Positions 23,263 to 33,789 of a DNA stretch of 64,000 nucleotides are shown piece after piece. The notes beneath the pieces were generated by a model that was not told where the DNA came from, made no database searches, and saw nothing but the letters and a program-made list of their open reading frames with translations. The DNA is taken from the NCBI GenBank assembly GCA_036874045.1, contig JAZBRI010000003.1:6026501-6090500 (forward strand), in the 5' to 3' direction. Each line of letters begins with the position of its first letter. Position 1 is the stretch's first letter. Made by a program: the position numbers and the translations under genes. The DNA is from Cymodocea nodosa. Its lineage: Eukaryota > Streptophyta > Magnoliopsida > Alismatales > Cymodoceaceae.

Positions 23263-23601
23263 ATATGCGTAAGCAAAGTTATACATGTCTTTCAACAAAT
23301 AAAGTAATACATAGGTGTTTAAAATGTTTAAATGAAACCTACCGATAGTTTAAACATGAAACCTTTCGATTAACTAATTAGATTTCAGTGACTTTCAATG
23401 AAAACCACCGTCATCCTTAGAGAATATGAAACCTTCCAAAATATACTCTTAGAAACAAATGACTAGGGCAAGTCTTGTATGATTTAAGTATGTATTCAAT
23501 TAATTTTCTAACAAAGTTGGCCTCAGTTTTTCATTAAATTAAACTTCTAAACATGGAACTAACAGTCTCAACATAACAAAGTAAAATGAACATATATTTT
23601 T
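23263..23601 (-). mobile_element. gypsy non-coding tract after RNase H
   Basis: This tract follows the RNase H stop and is repeated in inverse orientation at about 7,300-7,735. No integrase motif is present, although integrase follows RNase H in complete Ty3/gypsy elements, so this is either a deletion scar or a lineage without integrase. Confidence 0.5.
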
Positions 23602-24900
23602 TTATTCCAAAATATAACTCCAAACAGTAATACATTCATAATAAGCATAAATTGTCATTAATTGTTCATCAGGGAAATGATCTTTAATATCTATTTTAGT
23701 TTTTGATATTTGCAACCTTGACAAGGGATAAGCCACTACATTCTCACATCCTTTTTTATCTTTAATTTTTAAATCAAATTCTTGCAATAATAATATCTAT
23801 TAGATTAGTCTAAGCTTAGTCTCTTTTTTTACTATACGATGTTTCAAAGTTGAATGATCTATGTATACTATTACTTTAGCTCCAATCAAATATGATTTGA
23901 ATTTCTCCAAAGCAAAAATAATAGCTAATAACTCTTTTCAGTAGTTGTGCAATTTACTTGAACATCACTTAGAGTCTTGCTTGCATAATGAATTACTCTA
24001 AGAGATTTTTCTATTTTCTACCTTAGCACAACTCCTACAGGAAAATCAGATGCATTGTACATTAATTCAAATGGGTGATTTCAATTAGGAGCTTGTATTA
24101 TAGAAGTTATAATTAGGTTAGTTTTAAGCTTAAATAAAGCTTCTTTACAATTTCTATCAAAGTTAAATGAGACATCCTTTAATAAACTAGTTAAAAGTTT
24201 GACTATTTTGTAAAATCTTCGATAAATCTCCTATAAAACCCTACATGCCCTAAAAATGATCTTATATCTTTTATTGTTTTGGGTTCTAGTAAATTTGAAA
24301 TAACTTCTATTTTAGCTTTATCTACTTTCAATCCTTTTATTTAAACACCATGTCTTCAGATTGTTTCTTGTTTTATCATAAAGTGGCATTTTTCCCAATT
24401 CAAAATTAAATTTTGTCTAAACAATGGGTTAATACTAATTCTAAGTTTTTCAAACACACTTCAAATGAAGTTTCATATACTATAAAATCATTCATGAATA
24501 TTTCAAGAAAATCTTCAATCATTCCAATGAAAATACCTTGCACACACATTTGAAAAGTAGCTAGTGCATTGCATAATCCAAATGACATTCTTTTAAAGAC
24601 ATAAGTTCCATTAGGACACGTGAAAGTTATTTTCTCTTGATCTTTCAATGCTATTAAAATCTGGTTATATCTTGAATACCCTTTTAGGAAACAAAAATAC
24701 TCTTGCCTTACTAACTTCTCTAACATTTGATCTATAAACAACAAAGGAAAATGATTTTTTCTAGTTATAGCATTCAACTTTTTATAATCTATGCATACCC
24801 TTCAACCTGATTGGATTCTTGTGGGTATCAATTCTTGACTTTCATTCCTAATGATTGTTATCATTGATACAACTTTCTTTCAATACTCATTCAAATTCAC
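23602..24900 (-). pseudogene. Athila-like Ty3/gypsy reverse transcriptase and RNase H
   Basis: Order on the minus strand: VCIDYKKLNAITRKNHFPLL, then DQMLEKLVRQEYFCFLKGYS, FTCPNGTYVFKRMSFGLCN, and the catalytic box EIFMNDFIVYE, where the family has FMDDF (one catalytic Asp is Asn). Next come DIRSFLGHVGFYRRF (about 24,190-24,240), the RNase H opening with NASDF (about 24,040), and QEFDLKIKDKKGCENVVAYP with FPDEQLMTIYAYYECIT to the end. The phrases ITRKNHFPL and IKDKKGCENVVA..LSRL are characteristic of Athila-type elements. Only 24,406-24,777 and 23,602-23,787 remain open; the rest is broken. Confidence 0.85.
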
Positions 24901-25949
24901 AAGTGTCCTGAATTACAAAGTTAAGAATGCACAAACATAGGTGATGCAATCACTAACCAAGTAGTTAATCTAACACTATTTCTACCCTTTTACTTTGAAT
25001 TCAGAGATGTTTTCTTCAATAGAATCTGGTTTCAACACCCTTCCTAGCATAGCAGCTACTCACAATGGTGAATTAGTCTCCACATGAGGTGTTACAAACC
25101 TTTATTCTTGCTCTTAGAAAGATGAAAGTGGCTAAATGTAGAGAGAAATTTGAAGCATTTTGATGATCTAAAGACAAACAGATAGAAGAACTAAGGTTAG
25201 ATGGCCTCCTTCCTAACATTCATCTCCTTTTAAAAGTCTAATTTTAGCAATCGTCAATCTCTCCATGACCTTCCGATCATTGTTTCCATCTCCCACAATC
25301 CTTTCATAGCATCTTTCCACATGACTTCACATCATTTCACTTAGAGAAAATGATTATGGGAGAAAGCTACATATACTTAAGAAATGAAATTAAAAATCTC
25401 TTATAAAGTTCAACAGTCATTTAACTAATTAATTGATTTCATAATCAATTTAAAGTGTCATTTAAATAAAACTCACATGATGACTTAAATTATCACGTGC
25501 AATAAAGAGTAAACATGATCAACCAAACTATACAAACTTATTTACATAGTTTATTCAAACCTTACAGTCTAAGTCCATGTAATTTGAGCTTAAGCATTTA
25601 AGCTTCAAATTTTCTACTACTTTTTGTAGATTCAATTTAGTTCAATTTACCTTAATTAAAACTATAATCATTAAGCTTATTATATTTTAAATGTTAACTA
25701 TTCATTATCTTGTTAATCTATTTTTACTTGCAATTGTTCTCGATAATAAGAATAAATCTAAATTTTTTTATGAATTAACCTCTACAAATATAATCTTTTT
25801 AAATCTAAACATTGGTTCACCTAGAAAGGTTTCGAAGGTATTTCTTGAGGGTGCAGATGTGTTTGGGCGACGCAAATGGGTGTTTCAGTGGCCCACAACT
25901 TGCTCCAGTGGCATGGGTGCAAGTAACACCGGAAATGGTGCTGATGATA
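24901..25949. other. unassigned, LTR-like non-coding sequence
   Basis: Up to about 25,080 this may still be the pol region upstream of RT (minus-strand MLGRVLKPDSIEENI). The rest, with runs such as AACTCACATGATGACTTAAA and a CACGTG core near 25,495, has the look of LTR or untranslated retroelement sequence, but I cannot assign a family. 25,820-25,950 is GC-richer and has no recognisable product. Confidence 0.3.
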
Positions 25950-26527
25950 ATGTGGTGGTACCTCTACGTTGCATGAGAGACTCAAAAGTGAGGTGCCTAC
26001 TATTGAAGTAGAGTTGATCGAATGGCATCTACATGAATGGAAAGAACTTCTCAAGCAAGTCGTGATTAATTTGCAAAGGGTACAAAGTATGATGAAATAG
26101 TTAGTTAATTGTCAACGCACAGATCATGAATTAGGGGAGGGCAAATGGATCCTTCTCAAAATGCAGCAATATTTACAATCGTCACTCTTGGCCAGAATGA
26201 AGTCGTCTAGGCAATTTCAGATAATACAACCAGTGGGTCCAGTTACATACAAGCTACGCCTACCAGATGGTGTTAAGGTATATCCAAATTTTCACATATC
26301 GGTGTTAAAGAAGTATACCGGAGATCCTCTTGCCAAAATTTCATCTCCAATTCTGCTCCACCTAAAGCAACACTAGATCAACGGCCAGTGAAGTGATGGG
26401 GACGTGCTGGTACAATGGACAACGAAGGATGATCCAACGAATGTGACGTGGGAACCCTATGATAAAGTTTGTCAAGAATGGCCAGCCTTGTTTGTCAAGG
26501 ATGGCAATTCTTAAGAGGGGGAGGTGG
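25950..26527 (+). pseudogene. Ty3/gypsy chromovirus integrase C-terminus and chromodomain
   Basis: Forward reading across frames gives a LIEWHLHEWKELLKQVVINL helix, then RRFQIIQPVGPVTYKLRLP-like text (residues from 26,200: QFQIIQPVGPVTYKLRLPDG, YPNFHISVLKKYTGDP), the usual end of a chromovirus integrase. VLVQWTTKDDPTNVTWEPYD (about 26,407-26,470) followed by KVCQEWPALFVKDGNS matches the chromodomain tail that targets such elements to chromatin. A purine run (26,513-26,526, AAGAGGGGGAGGTG) then leads into an LTR. The N-terminal integrase and all of gag-RT are missing. Confidence 0.8.
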
Positions 26528-26754
26528 TGTTAATTGTCAATTATCTAGAACCATTATTCGGTTAATAATATTGTAAGCTTGTATTGTATATTCTATGTGA
26601 ACGGTAACTGATGTATCGAACGAGGAGTGAAATAATAGTTTCATTAGTTACTTTTCTCTTGGGCGGCATTACATGGAGGAGCATACGTTCTTCTCTATCT
26701 CTTCCTTCACATTTCTTCTGGGAGGGTTGCCGTTAGAAAACATGAAACGTTACA
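26528..26754 (+). mobile_element. chromovirus 3' LTR (tentative, about 227 bp)
   Basis: It begins TGTTAATTGTC right after the polypurine tract. I place the end at GAAACGTTACA, the first plausible CA end at a length normal for short chromovirus LTRs. No second copy is in the window, so the right boundary is a guess. Confidence 0.5.
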
Positions 26755-27399
26755 AACAAAGTCTATACCCAAACTCCGAGCCCATGCAGACTGCGCTACC
26801 ACCGAGTCGTTTGCATACCCTCCGTCGATCTCCAGCTCACCACCAAAACGAAAACACAGGATTGACGACCTCGTTGTCGAGTCTCTGCGCGCCCTTCCTT
26901 GCCCACCAACCCATGGTTTCGATCGCGATCAACGACTATTTCCAACAACCGCCAATGACTTCCGATGACCAATGACAACACGCATCGATCACCTTTGAGG
27001 CACCTCTAAACGCACTGGCCACATATCTCGTCCTTCATCCGAGCAAACAAATACTTCCAGACTCTTGTTCACGGTAACTACAAATTACTTTCAACGATTG
27101 GCGACCACCTTTGACAACCATCTCTAGCAACTGTAGATCGTGGCACCTCCAATTCAACAAGCACTCATAGGTATTCATTCTTGAACGATCCATCTTAAGA
27201 GACATCAGCGATCAATTTCATGTGGACCTTCCAAACATCGTGCGAGTATTGTTTATTCCTTTGCCTTCATCCTTGGAAAATAATCCTTCTAAAACCTTGT
27301 CCAAGGTATTATCGTGGGTTAAGTTTCGATCGATCTATTAGTGCTCTTTCTAGTGGAAAAAGGAGTTAATTTTTATATATAATCGTCTCTCATAATTAA
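26755..27399. other. unassigned GC-richer stretch
   Basis: The composition up to about 27,200 is clearly more GC-rich than the surroundings and CpG-containing (GTTGTCGAG, GATCGCGATC). A 100-codon forward frame (26,673-26,975) overlaps the LTR end and has no recognisable motif. It may be untranslated LTR or leader sequence or old gene-derived DNA. Confidence 0.3.
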
Positions 27400-27930
27400 A
27401 ATTTTTTCTTTTAATTAAAACTAATCATCTTCGTAATTGAAAATAATCTTAACTACTTATTAAAAAAAATCTTTATCATTAAAAATCATCTTCGTAATCA
27501 AAAATAATCTCAATCACTTAAAAATCATCTTTAATGTTCAAAAATAATCTTTATCATTTGAAAATCTTCTTTAATGTTTAAAAATAATCCTTTTTATTAA
27601 AAATCATCATAATAACTAAAAATAATCTTAATCACTTAAAAATCATCTTCCTAATCAAGAATAATCTTAATCATTTAAAAATCTTCATAATAAAAAATAA
27701 TCTACACATTTAAAAATTATCTTCATAATTTAAAAATAATCTTAATCATTTAAAAATCATCTTCACAATAAAAATAATCTAAATCATTTAAAAATTATCT
27801 TCATAATTTAAAAATAATCTTAATCGTTTAAAAAATCATCTTCATAATAAAAATAATCATCTTAATCATTAAAAATCGCTATTATAGTTAAAAATCATTA
27901 TTAAGAATCCTTTTCATAATTTTCCATAAT
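27400..27930. repeat. AT-rich minisatellite, about 40-bp period, about 13 units
   Basis: Units follow the pattern AAAAATCATCTTCATAAT..AAAAATAATCTTAATCATTT with small length changes (about 35-42 bp). Each unit contains two related halves (ATCATCTT and AATAATCTTAATCA). Copies in the middle (27,600-27,850) are the most alike. No coding frame runs through it. Confidence 0.85.
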
Positions 27931-29118
27931 CATGAAATCACCTTTATCATTAGAAGTAGGTTAACTTTATCAAACCGTACTGACGGCATGTCATAACTGT
28001 ATTATGATATTTGATGTTGGAATCGTCATTTTCTAAAGTTTATATAATGATTCTTATTAAAATGACTTTGTGTAGATTAGGTGGCTTCTATGAGTGTGGA
28101 CTAAAGCTTAACGAGGAGAAACTTATCTTATAAGCATACTACATATTTTATAAGATAAATATTAGAAACCTTTTTGCATCTTCTTATGGAACACGGCTTG
28201 AGCAAATTATGTTTTTTTTTTTTTTACGAACTTATTTTTGTAAACAATGTTATGTTATGGACAAGCTTTTATATTTTTTTATGTTGTGTTATGGGTTATA
28301 AAGTAAATACCATATTATCATGGACAAATTGTTGTATTTTATTGATTATATATATTTAACATAGTCATTGATTAGTATATCGATAGTATTTAATTTCTAA
28401 AATGATTGAACCACAAACCAAACCTAAGTGCTTAAAAGATTTATCTCAAATTTTTATGTTATAATTTTGATTCCCCGCTCACCCGTTTAAAAATGAAAAA
28501 AAAATCTCTCATCTTATTCTAAGCTGCAGGACTAATATGCCTATAACCTCTATGTCATGCAACTTCGTACAACCGTTGATTGTGCCCATTGAATAAAAAA
28601 TAAAAAATTACATTTATTTTACCTTTTAGGTTAAAAATCAAGATAATCCAATGGATTTCTTAATTATATGTCAAATTCCTCTGCAATTTGATAGCTCTTA
28701 AATTAGTGGCAAATCTGTTACAATCCATTGGTGTTGCGCAAACTAACAAACCTTCAAGTTATTTTTACCGCAAACACTTAACAGAAAAGGTAAAATAATA
28801 ATAATTTATTAAATTTAATTTTAGTATACTATCAGACAAGATGAGATATGATTGAAAATGGCCAAACAAATGCGTTCGCGTGAATAACAAAAGAAACAAA
28901 TGCACAATTGATATACATGCGATCAAGGAAAGAAACATACACGATTGAAAGTACAAGATAAGATGTATCCATATAATTCACAAAGAAAACAAAAGGTAAT
29001 AAAACAAGATACATTTGTAAACAGAAATGAATAATTCACAGTATGTGCAAGTACACTGCAACCAAAACTGCTTGGTGAAGAAGATCACAAGTGTAAAGTT
29101 AGATTACACCGCAAATGC
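27931..29118. other. unassigned AT-rich sequence
   Basis: No coding frame or repeat that I recognise. There is a poly-T run at about 28,211-28,224. The small ORFs at 28,174, 28,765 and 28,832 show no motif. It may include the 3' flank of the exon-like stretch on the minus strand at 29,119. Confidence 0.3.
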
Positions 29119-29778
29119 TCAGCTACCAATCAACACCATAGCATATCTACCAACGAACAAGCCTAGCATACCAGCCTCCGACGGGCGGACGGCCTTCAAG
29201 ACCCTTTTGATCTGCCTTCCTTGTCCTCCCCTAACTTGGATGGAAGAGGCAGCAGCTTCGGCTTCTTTTTCTTCCAGTGCAGCGGGAGTAGGGCCACTAC
29301 AAGGCAGTGACGGTGGCTCTGGTGGTGGTGGTGGCGGCGGCGGACGTTGCCACTCCGGTACGAGAGCAGGTGTAGTTGTCGGTTACTTCTGGGGAGGAGA
29401 GCATCGTTGGACGGGCTCGACCCATCCAACCGTCGTCTCTTCCACCACGACTTTCTTACCAACCTCGGCCTCGCTACGTTCGTTGACGACTTATTCCACG
29501 ACCCACCGTTGGAGCAGCTTCTTTTTCCACACGATGGTCCCCGCCTGTCGTCCCCGTCGAATGCTTGGGAGCCATCTATTCATTTCTGAAAGTTTGTCGT
29601 CCCCGCCAGTCGATGGACGTCTCTGGTGGAAGCAGCGGGTGCATGGAATTTCCCGAGAGTTGTCAACAAGTAGAAGACGCGTGCCCATATATATATATAT
29701 ATATATATATATATTGATATCGATATGGATATTGATATAGATAAAAGGAATATGAAAAGTAAAAACCATATTTAACAA
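29119..29778 (-). pseudogene. possible proline-rich protein exon or remnant
   Basis: A GC-richer island in AT-rich DNA. One minus-strand frame is open from 29,490 to the stop at 29,119-29,121 except for a single TAA at 29,383-29,385. It reads VNERSEAEVGKKVVVEETTV near its start, PPPPPPPPEPPSLPCSGPTP (about 29,275-29,340), an AALEEKEAEAAAS run, and ends RVLKAVRPSEAGMLGLFVGR..MVLIGS. Another frame is open upstream to 29,778, with a tail IVWKKKLLQRWVVE. Composition and reading-frame length suggest a host gene exon or a recent pseudogene, but I do not recognise the family. The opposite-strand ORF (29,027-29,740) is judged a shadow. Confidence 0.35.
29687..29714. repeat. (AT)14 microsatellite
   Basis: An uninterrupted dinucleotide run, followed by a GATATCGATATGGATATTGA-like degenerate extension. 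Confidence 0.9.
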
Positions 29779-31029
29779 CCTCTATACACAGATAATTGTC
29801 CAAATATGTAAGGAATAATTTTGAATACAAATACCATTAAGATAGATAACAAATATAAGCAAGCACTTGCTATTCTCTTTTCATTAGGATAACAAAGGAT
29901 AGATAAATATGTTGAATTTTGTTTTGTATAAACCAAGGAGAATGCGGGACTGCCACTACATAATCATAGAAAAAATAGTTAATGTACTAGATCTCTGTAT
30001 GAGATATGAGTACCTAATGCCTGCATTATTCTTCAATCTTTCCTTCTTGCATGCCTTAATTGTTTTCTTTTCAAATTATGACTATATCAGCATCGATTCC
30101 TTCCTAAAAATTTGCTTTATGATCACCATATTAAAATGAATGGAGATAAGCTGCAATCCCACATACCATACACACCCTAAATAAAATCATTCATCACAAA
30201 ACAAAATGCATACAATTCACCAGTAGAATTCAAGATTGTTATTTATGTGCAGTTGTAAGGTTGTGAGACATCTTGCTCGGCATCTACACTTGAAAACAAA
30301 AATTTTAAATGGCCAAATAAAACAACCTCTAAAGATAAAAACACCATGGAGCTACAGCAAATTGTGTAACCCCACCAAAGCTGCAGAGCTATGTACATAC
30401 CTATCTTTCATTCGAAATTAAAAACTATCAAATGATACAGAACACAACCAGTTACTGAAATCCACAACTAAGAAAATAAGGGAAGCCATTAATCATAAGG
30501 TCAGTAACCCTTTAAACATTGACTGCAGCCAAACCATACACCATAAGTTCAGTAAGTTTAAGCCTATTAGACATTACCATAAGAGTCCCATAAAATCAAA
30601 GCATAAACGATCCAAAAAAACACTGGTCCTAAAGTAAACTCCATCCATATTTCTATAGATAGACATCAATTTGCTTTAAACCTTTCAATAAACAAATTTT
30701 TTTTAAAATAAAGTAAGCATATAATTGAATATAAATAAATGGATAGCTTCAAATTTCAACGTTACATCAAATTTGTACTTCATCTCTTATGGTATTGGTA
30801 TGTGATTCCGGAAGATTTCGAAATTCTCCTACACAATTTCACAAAACATCGACAATTATATAATAGAATGTATCAAAATTCACAATGTTTTATGTAGATA
30901 GATTTGACGTTCTTTTTCCCAAAGATTTCACATCTGCCGTTGTTAGTGTCAACATCAGTCATTTCTCATGCACATACGTTAGAATTTGTTGAACTGCGCA
31001 ACATAAAAAATTTTCAAGTAAAATTTAAA
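29779..31029. other. unassigned sequence downstream of the hAT remnant
   Basis: AT-rich, with no coding frame I can support and no repeat shared with the rest of the window. It may hold the 3' part of the hAT element, including its terminal inverted repeat, but I could not identify an end. Confidence 0.3.
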
Positions 31030-32276
31030 ATGTTAACATAAATGACTGTGCGTCAACCAGTTAACGTACTCCTTTATACATCAACTACTCCAACACAAGT
31101 GTGGACTATGATACGACACTATAGATTGGAATACTTACTAACATTGCCCTTCCACCATTCCAAGATGTCAAATTTAATTGTATTTTCCTCCAAGATCACA
31201 TTTATCTCTTTCATGTATATGTCTAGATCAGTCTTTTTCATTTCCCCCTCATTACTTGCCACATATTGAGTAAATCTAATTCTCTTTTTTTCACCAACAT
31301 TGGTACTTCTTAGAGGAAGTGCTGGTCGACATAATTGAGCCTTCCTTTGACCTGTAGAAGTATATTATCATAAAATTTCTAGATAATGTGAACAATTTCA
31401 TAGACCTCTTTCAGGTAGTAATTCCAAGCTCTCATTTTATGCCTTGGATCCAAGAAGACGCCAATTGCTACAATTTTATTGGAGCCTTCTCAAACTTTTC
31501 TTTCATGGCAATTGACATAGACACAGTGACATCATCAACACTAGTCGACCATATATTTAAAAGCAATGCAATCTCACAAAATTCTTCGAATACAAGATTT
31601 GCAATGGGATATATGGTACTAGATATTAGCTCAATTGCATCAAACCAGTGTTACAAACACTTACTCAAAGTCTCAACTGACTCCATTCTTCGTTGGTTAG
31701 AAAATGAATATATGACATAATTGATTTGAAATCTTGAAAAAGCCATTCTGTATTCCAAATCAAAAGTCAACATGAGACAAGTCGAATCCATGTTATGCAG
31801 CAAACAAGAAGAATGCCTTTAGGATTTTGTTGTACACTTTTATTTTTAATTTAATAAAAACTATTATCTATCAATGGTAAACAACTATATTTCACACTTC
31901 TGAAATGGCATCCCCAACTTTTTTCAAACTAGTTGGTACTGCAAGATTAATTCAATGAGCGTCATATCTAACATGAAAGAACAACCCATCACAAACAAAA
32001 GAATTTCCAACGCACTCTTGCATTTTGCAATGCAACAACATATGCTTTGTCATTGTCCATTGTAATTGAAAATAATTTATGATCAATATTCCACTCAAGC
32101 ATTATTTGCAAAAAATTCCAAGATGTTATATATCCCATGCTTCCAACTGTATGAATGAAGTTAATAATTCCACTTTTGAAGTTTCCATTCATCATCTACA
32201 AATTTTTTTGTGATACATAAGACTTGTTTCATGAAGATGAGGTCCTCTTGTCCATGGTAAGACTAATCTTACTAGG
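31030..32276 (-). pseudogene. hAT-superfamily transposase (plant Ac/ricesleeper type), broken
   Basis: Reading the minus strand from the SIRE insertion: PSKISLTMDKRTSS (family: ISLTSDxWTS), VDDEWKLQK, GIINFIHTVGS and LLEWNID-type text (LEWNIDHKLFSITMDN, about 32,050-32,110), the catalytic-core region of hAT transposases. Further on are PIANLVFEEFCEI (about 31,585-31,625), MSIAMKEKFEKAP, and the C-terminal dimerisation domain KTDLDIYMKE ... FDILEWWKGNVSKYSNL (about 31,125-31,240). hAT transposases cut and paste DNA elements with 8-bp target duplications. The frame is broken by stops, and its upstream half is separated by copia V and SIRE element I and was not found. Confidence 0.75.
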
Positions 32277-32281
32277 CAATG
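32277..32281. repeat. target-site duplication CAATG, left copy
   Basis: Immediately precedes TGTAGGATCG of element I; repeated exactly at 39,652-39,656. Confidence 0.9.
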
Positions 32282-33653
32282 TGTAGGATCGTTGTATCAC
32301 AAGAGGGGGGGTGAATTATGTCTTTAGTAATTAAATTACCAATGGATAAAACAAGAGCACAAAACACTCGTAAATAAAATTCTATTCTTTATAAACTTTA
32401 AAGACAGAATTTACAATATCTTTTCAACTCAATTTCTTTCTTGACGGTTTTGATACAGTAATGTCTAATATACAATTCAAATAGAAAATGAAGTCCTTAT
32501 TCAAAACTAATTTCGAATTATATAAAACCTGACCTTTATGCACATAGCTCATTCCTTCTTTTTGCTCAGCTTCTGTATCTCTTCTTCTCTAGTTATCGAA
32601 TTTCCAAACTTCTTGCGTTTGCAGCTCTTTTTCTGAAATTGCTTGAAATTTCAAACTTCTTCTGATGTTGGAGAACTTTTCTGAATATGAATATTCAAAC
32701 TTAACTTTTCAGTTAGGGATCTGGATTGAATATTCAGACTTGGTTTTTGAGATTGGGATCCTTTATTGTAATGTAGCTCGTACTCTCTATTTGTAGTCAA
32801 ACTATGTCTTCACATTCAACATGTTCATTCACTTAATCCATAATCCACGTACTAATTTTTTCTTTAATCCAAATTACTATCTTTTTGAATTTTCACTTTC
32901 TCCACTATCATTTTGAATTTCCACGATCTCCACTCGTAGTTTCACCGAAACTTTATCTTCCTAGAGTCTTGTAGAATATCTTCTAACTCTTCGTTTTAGT
33001 CGAACACTTATCCTTTAAGTCCTGTAAAAACTCGAACACTTATCTGTAACTTTTCAAGTTTTTGTACCTGCAAAACATGTGACTGAACACAGAAAACTTA
33101 TCTGTTCGTTAGTCCTTTTATAAAACTCGAATAGTTATCTATTCATGCATATTAAAACTCAAATAGTTATCTAACTCTTTGATTTTCATTAACGAACACA
33201 CATGGAAAACATGTGACAACTTAAAATATTAAAAACACACATGTAGATAACTTAACTATACGAGTTTTTAACATAAACTCGAACAGTTATCTATCCAAGT
33301 GTATAAAAACTCGAACAGTTATCTAAATCTTCGATATTCATTACCGAACGCACATGGAAAATACGTGACAACTTAAAACATTAAAAACACACGTGTAGAT
33401 AACTTAACTATATGAGTTTTTAACATAACTCTTCGACTAAATCGAAATGTTAACTATCCGAAAGTTTAACTATCCGAAAATCTAACTATCCGAAAACTTT
33501 AACTATCTGGAAGTTAACTATCCAAAATTTTAAATGAAACTTTTCGATAACCTGTTAACATTTAATTACATGACAATTATACCTAGAGAATATTATTTAG
33601 ACTTATTTAAAAACTTTAACAAAACATATATCATCAAAACAAAATTCCTAACA
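32282..33653 (-). mobile_element. element I 3' LTR (1,372 bp)
   Basis: On the minus strand it begins TGTTAGGAATTTTGTTTTGA and ends CAACGATCCTACA. It contains an internal tandem duplication of about 152 bp (33,157-33,276 and 33,309-33,426) and a row of CTATCCGAAAA motifs (33,450-33,530). Confidence 0.9.
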
Positions 33654-33717
33654 ATCTCCCCCTTTTTGATGATGTCAAAACCTAATAAGTCAAATAATCT
33701 ATCTTCTCCCCCTTTTT
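33654..33717 (-). other. element I polypurine tract, duplicated
   Basis: Minus strand: AAAAAGGGGGAGAT abuts the LTR start at 33,654, and a second AAAAAGGGGGAGAAG lies about 50 bases upstream (33,703-33,717). The tract is the primer for plus-strand DNA synthesis. The copy touching the LTR is the functional position. Confidence 0.8.
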
Positions 33718-33789
33718 GGCATTATAAAAAAGTAAATAAAATGTAAGGAAGAAAAACTTGCTAAGTATATATCGTTCAAAAAGACATTT

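Noticed and set aside
25691-26011. 106-codon forward ORF before the chromovirus integrase
   Set aside because: Not in frame with the integrase text and no integrase motif appears before about 25,950.
29027-29740. A 237-codon forward ORF, the longest forward ORF in its region, with a Gly run
   Set aside because: It is the antisense of the proline-rich frame. Its Gly run comes from a GGT/GGC repeat and its end reads through the (AT)n microsatellite as YIYIYIY. No domain is visible.
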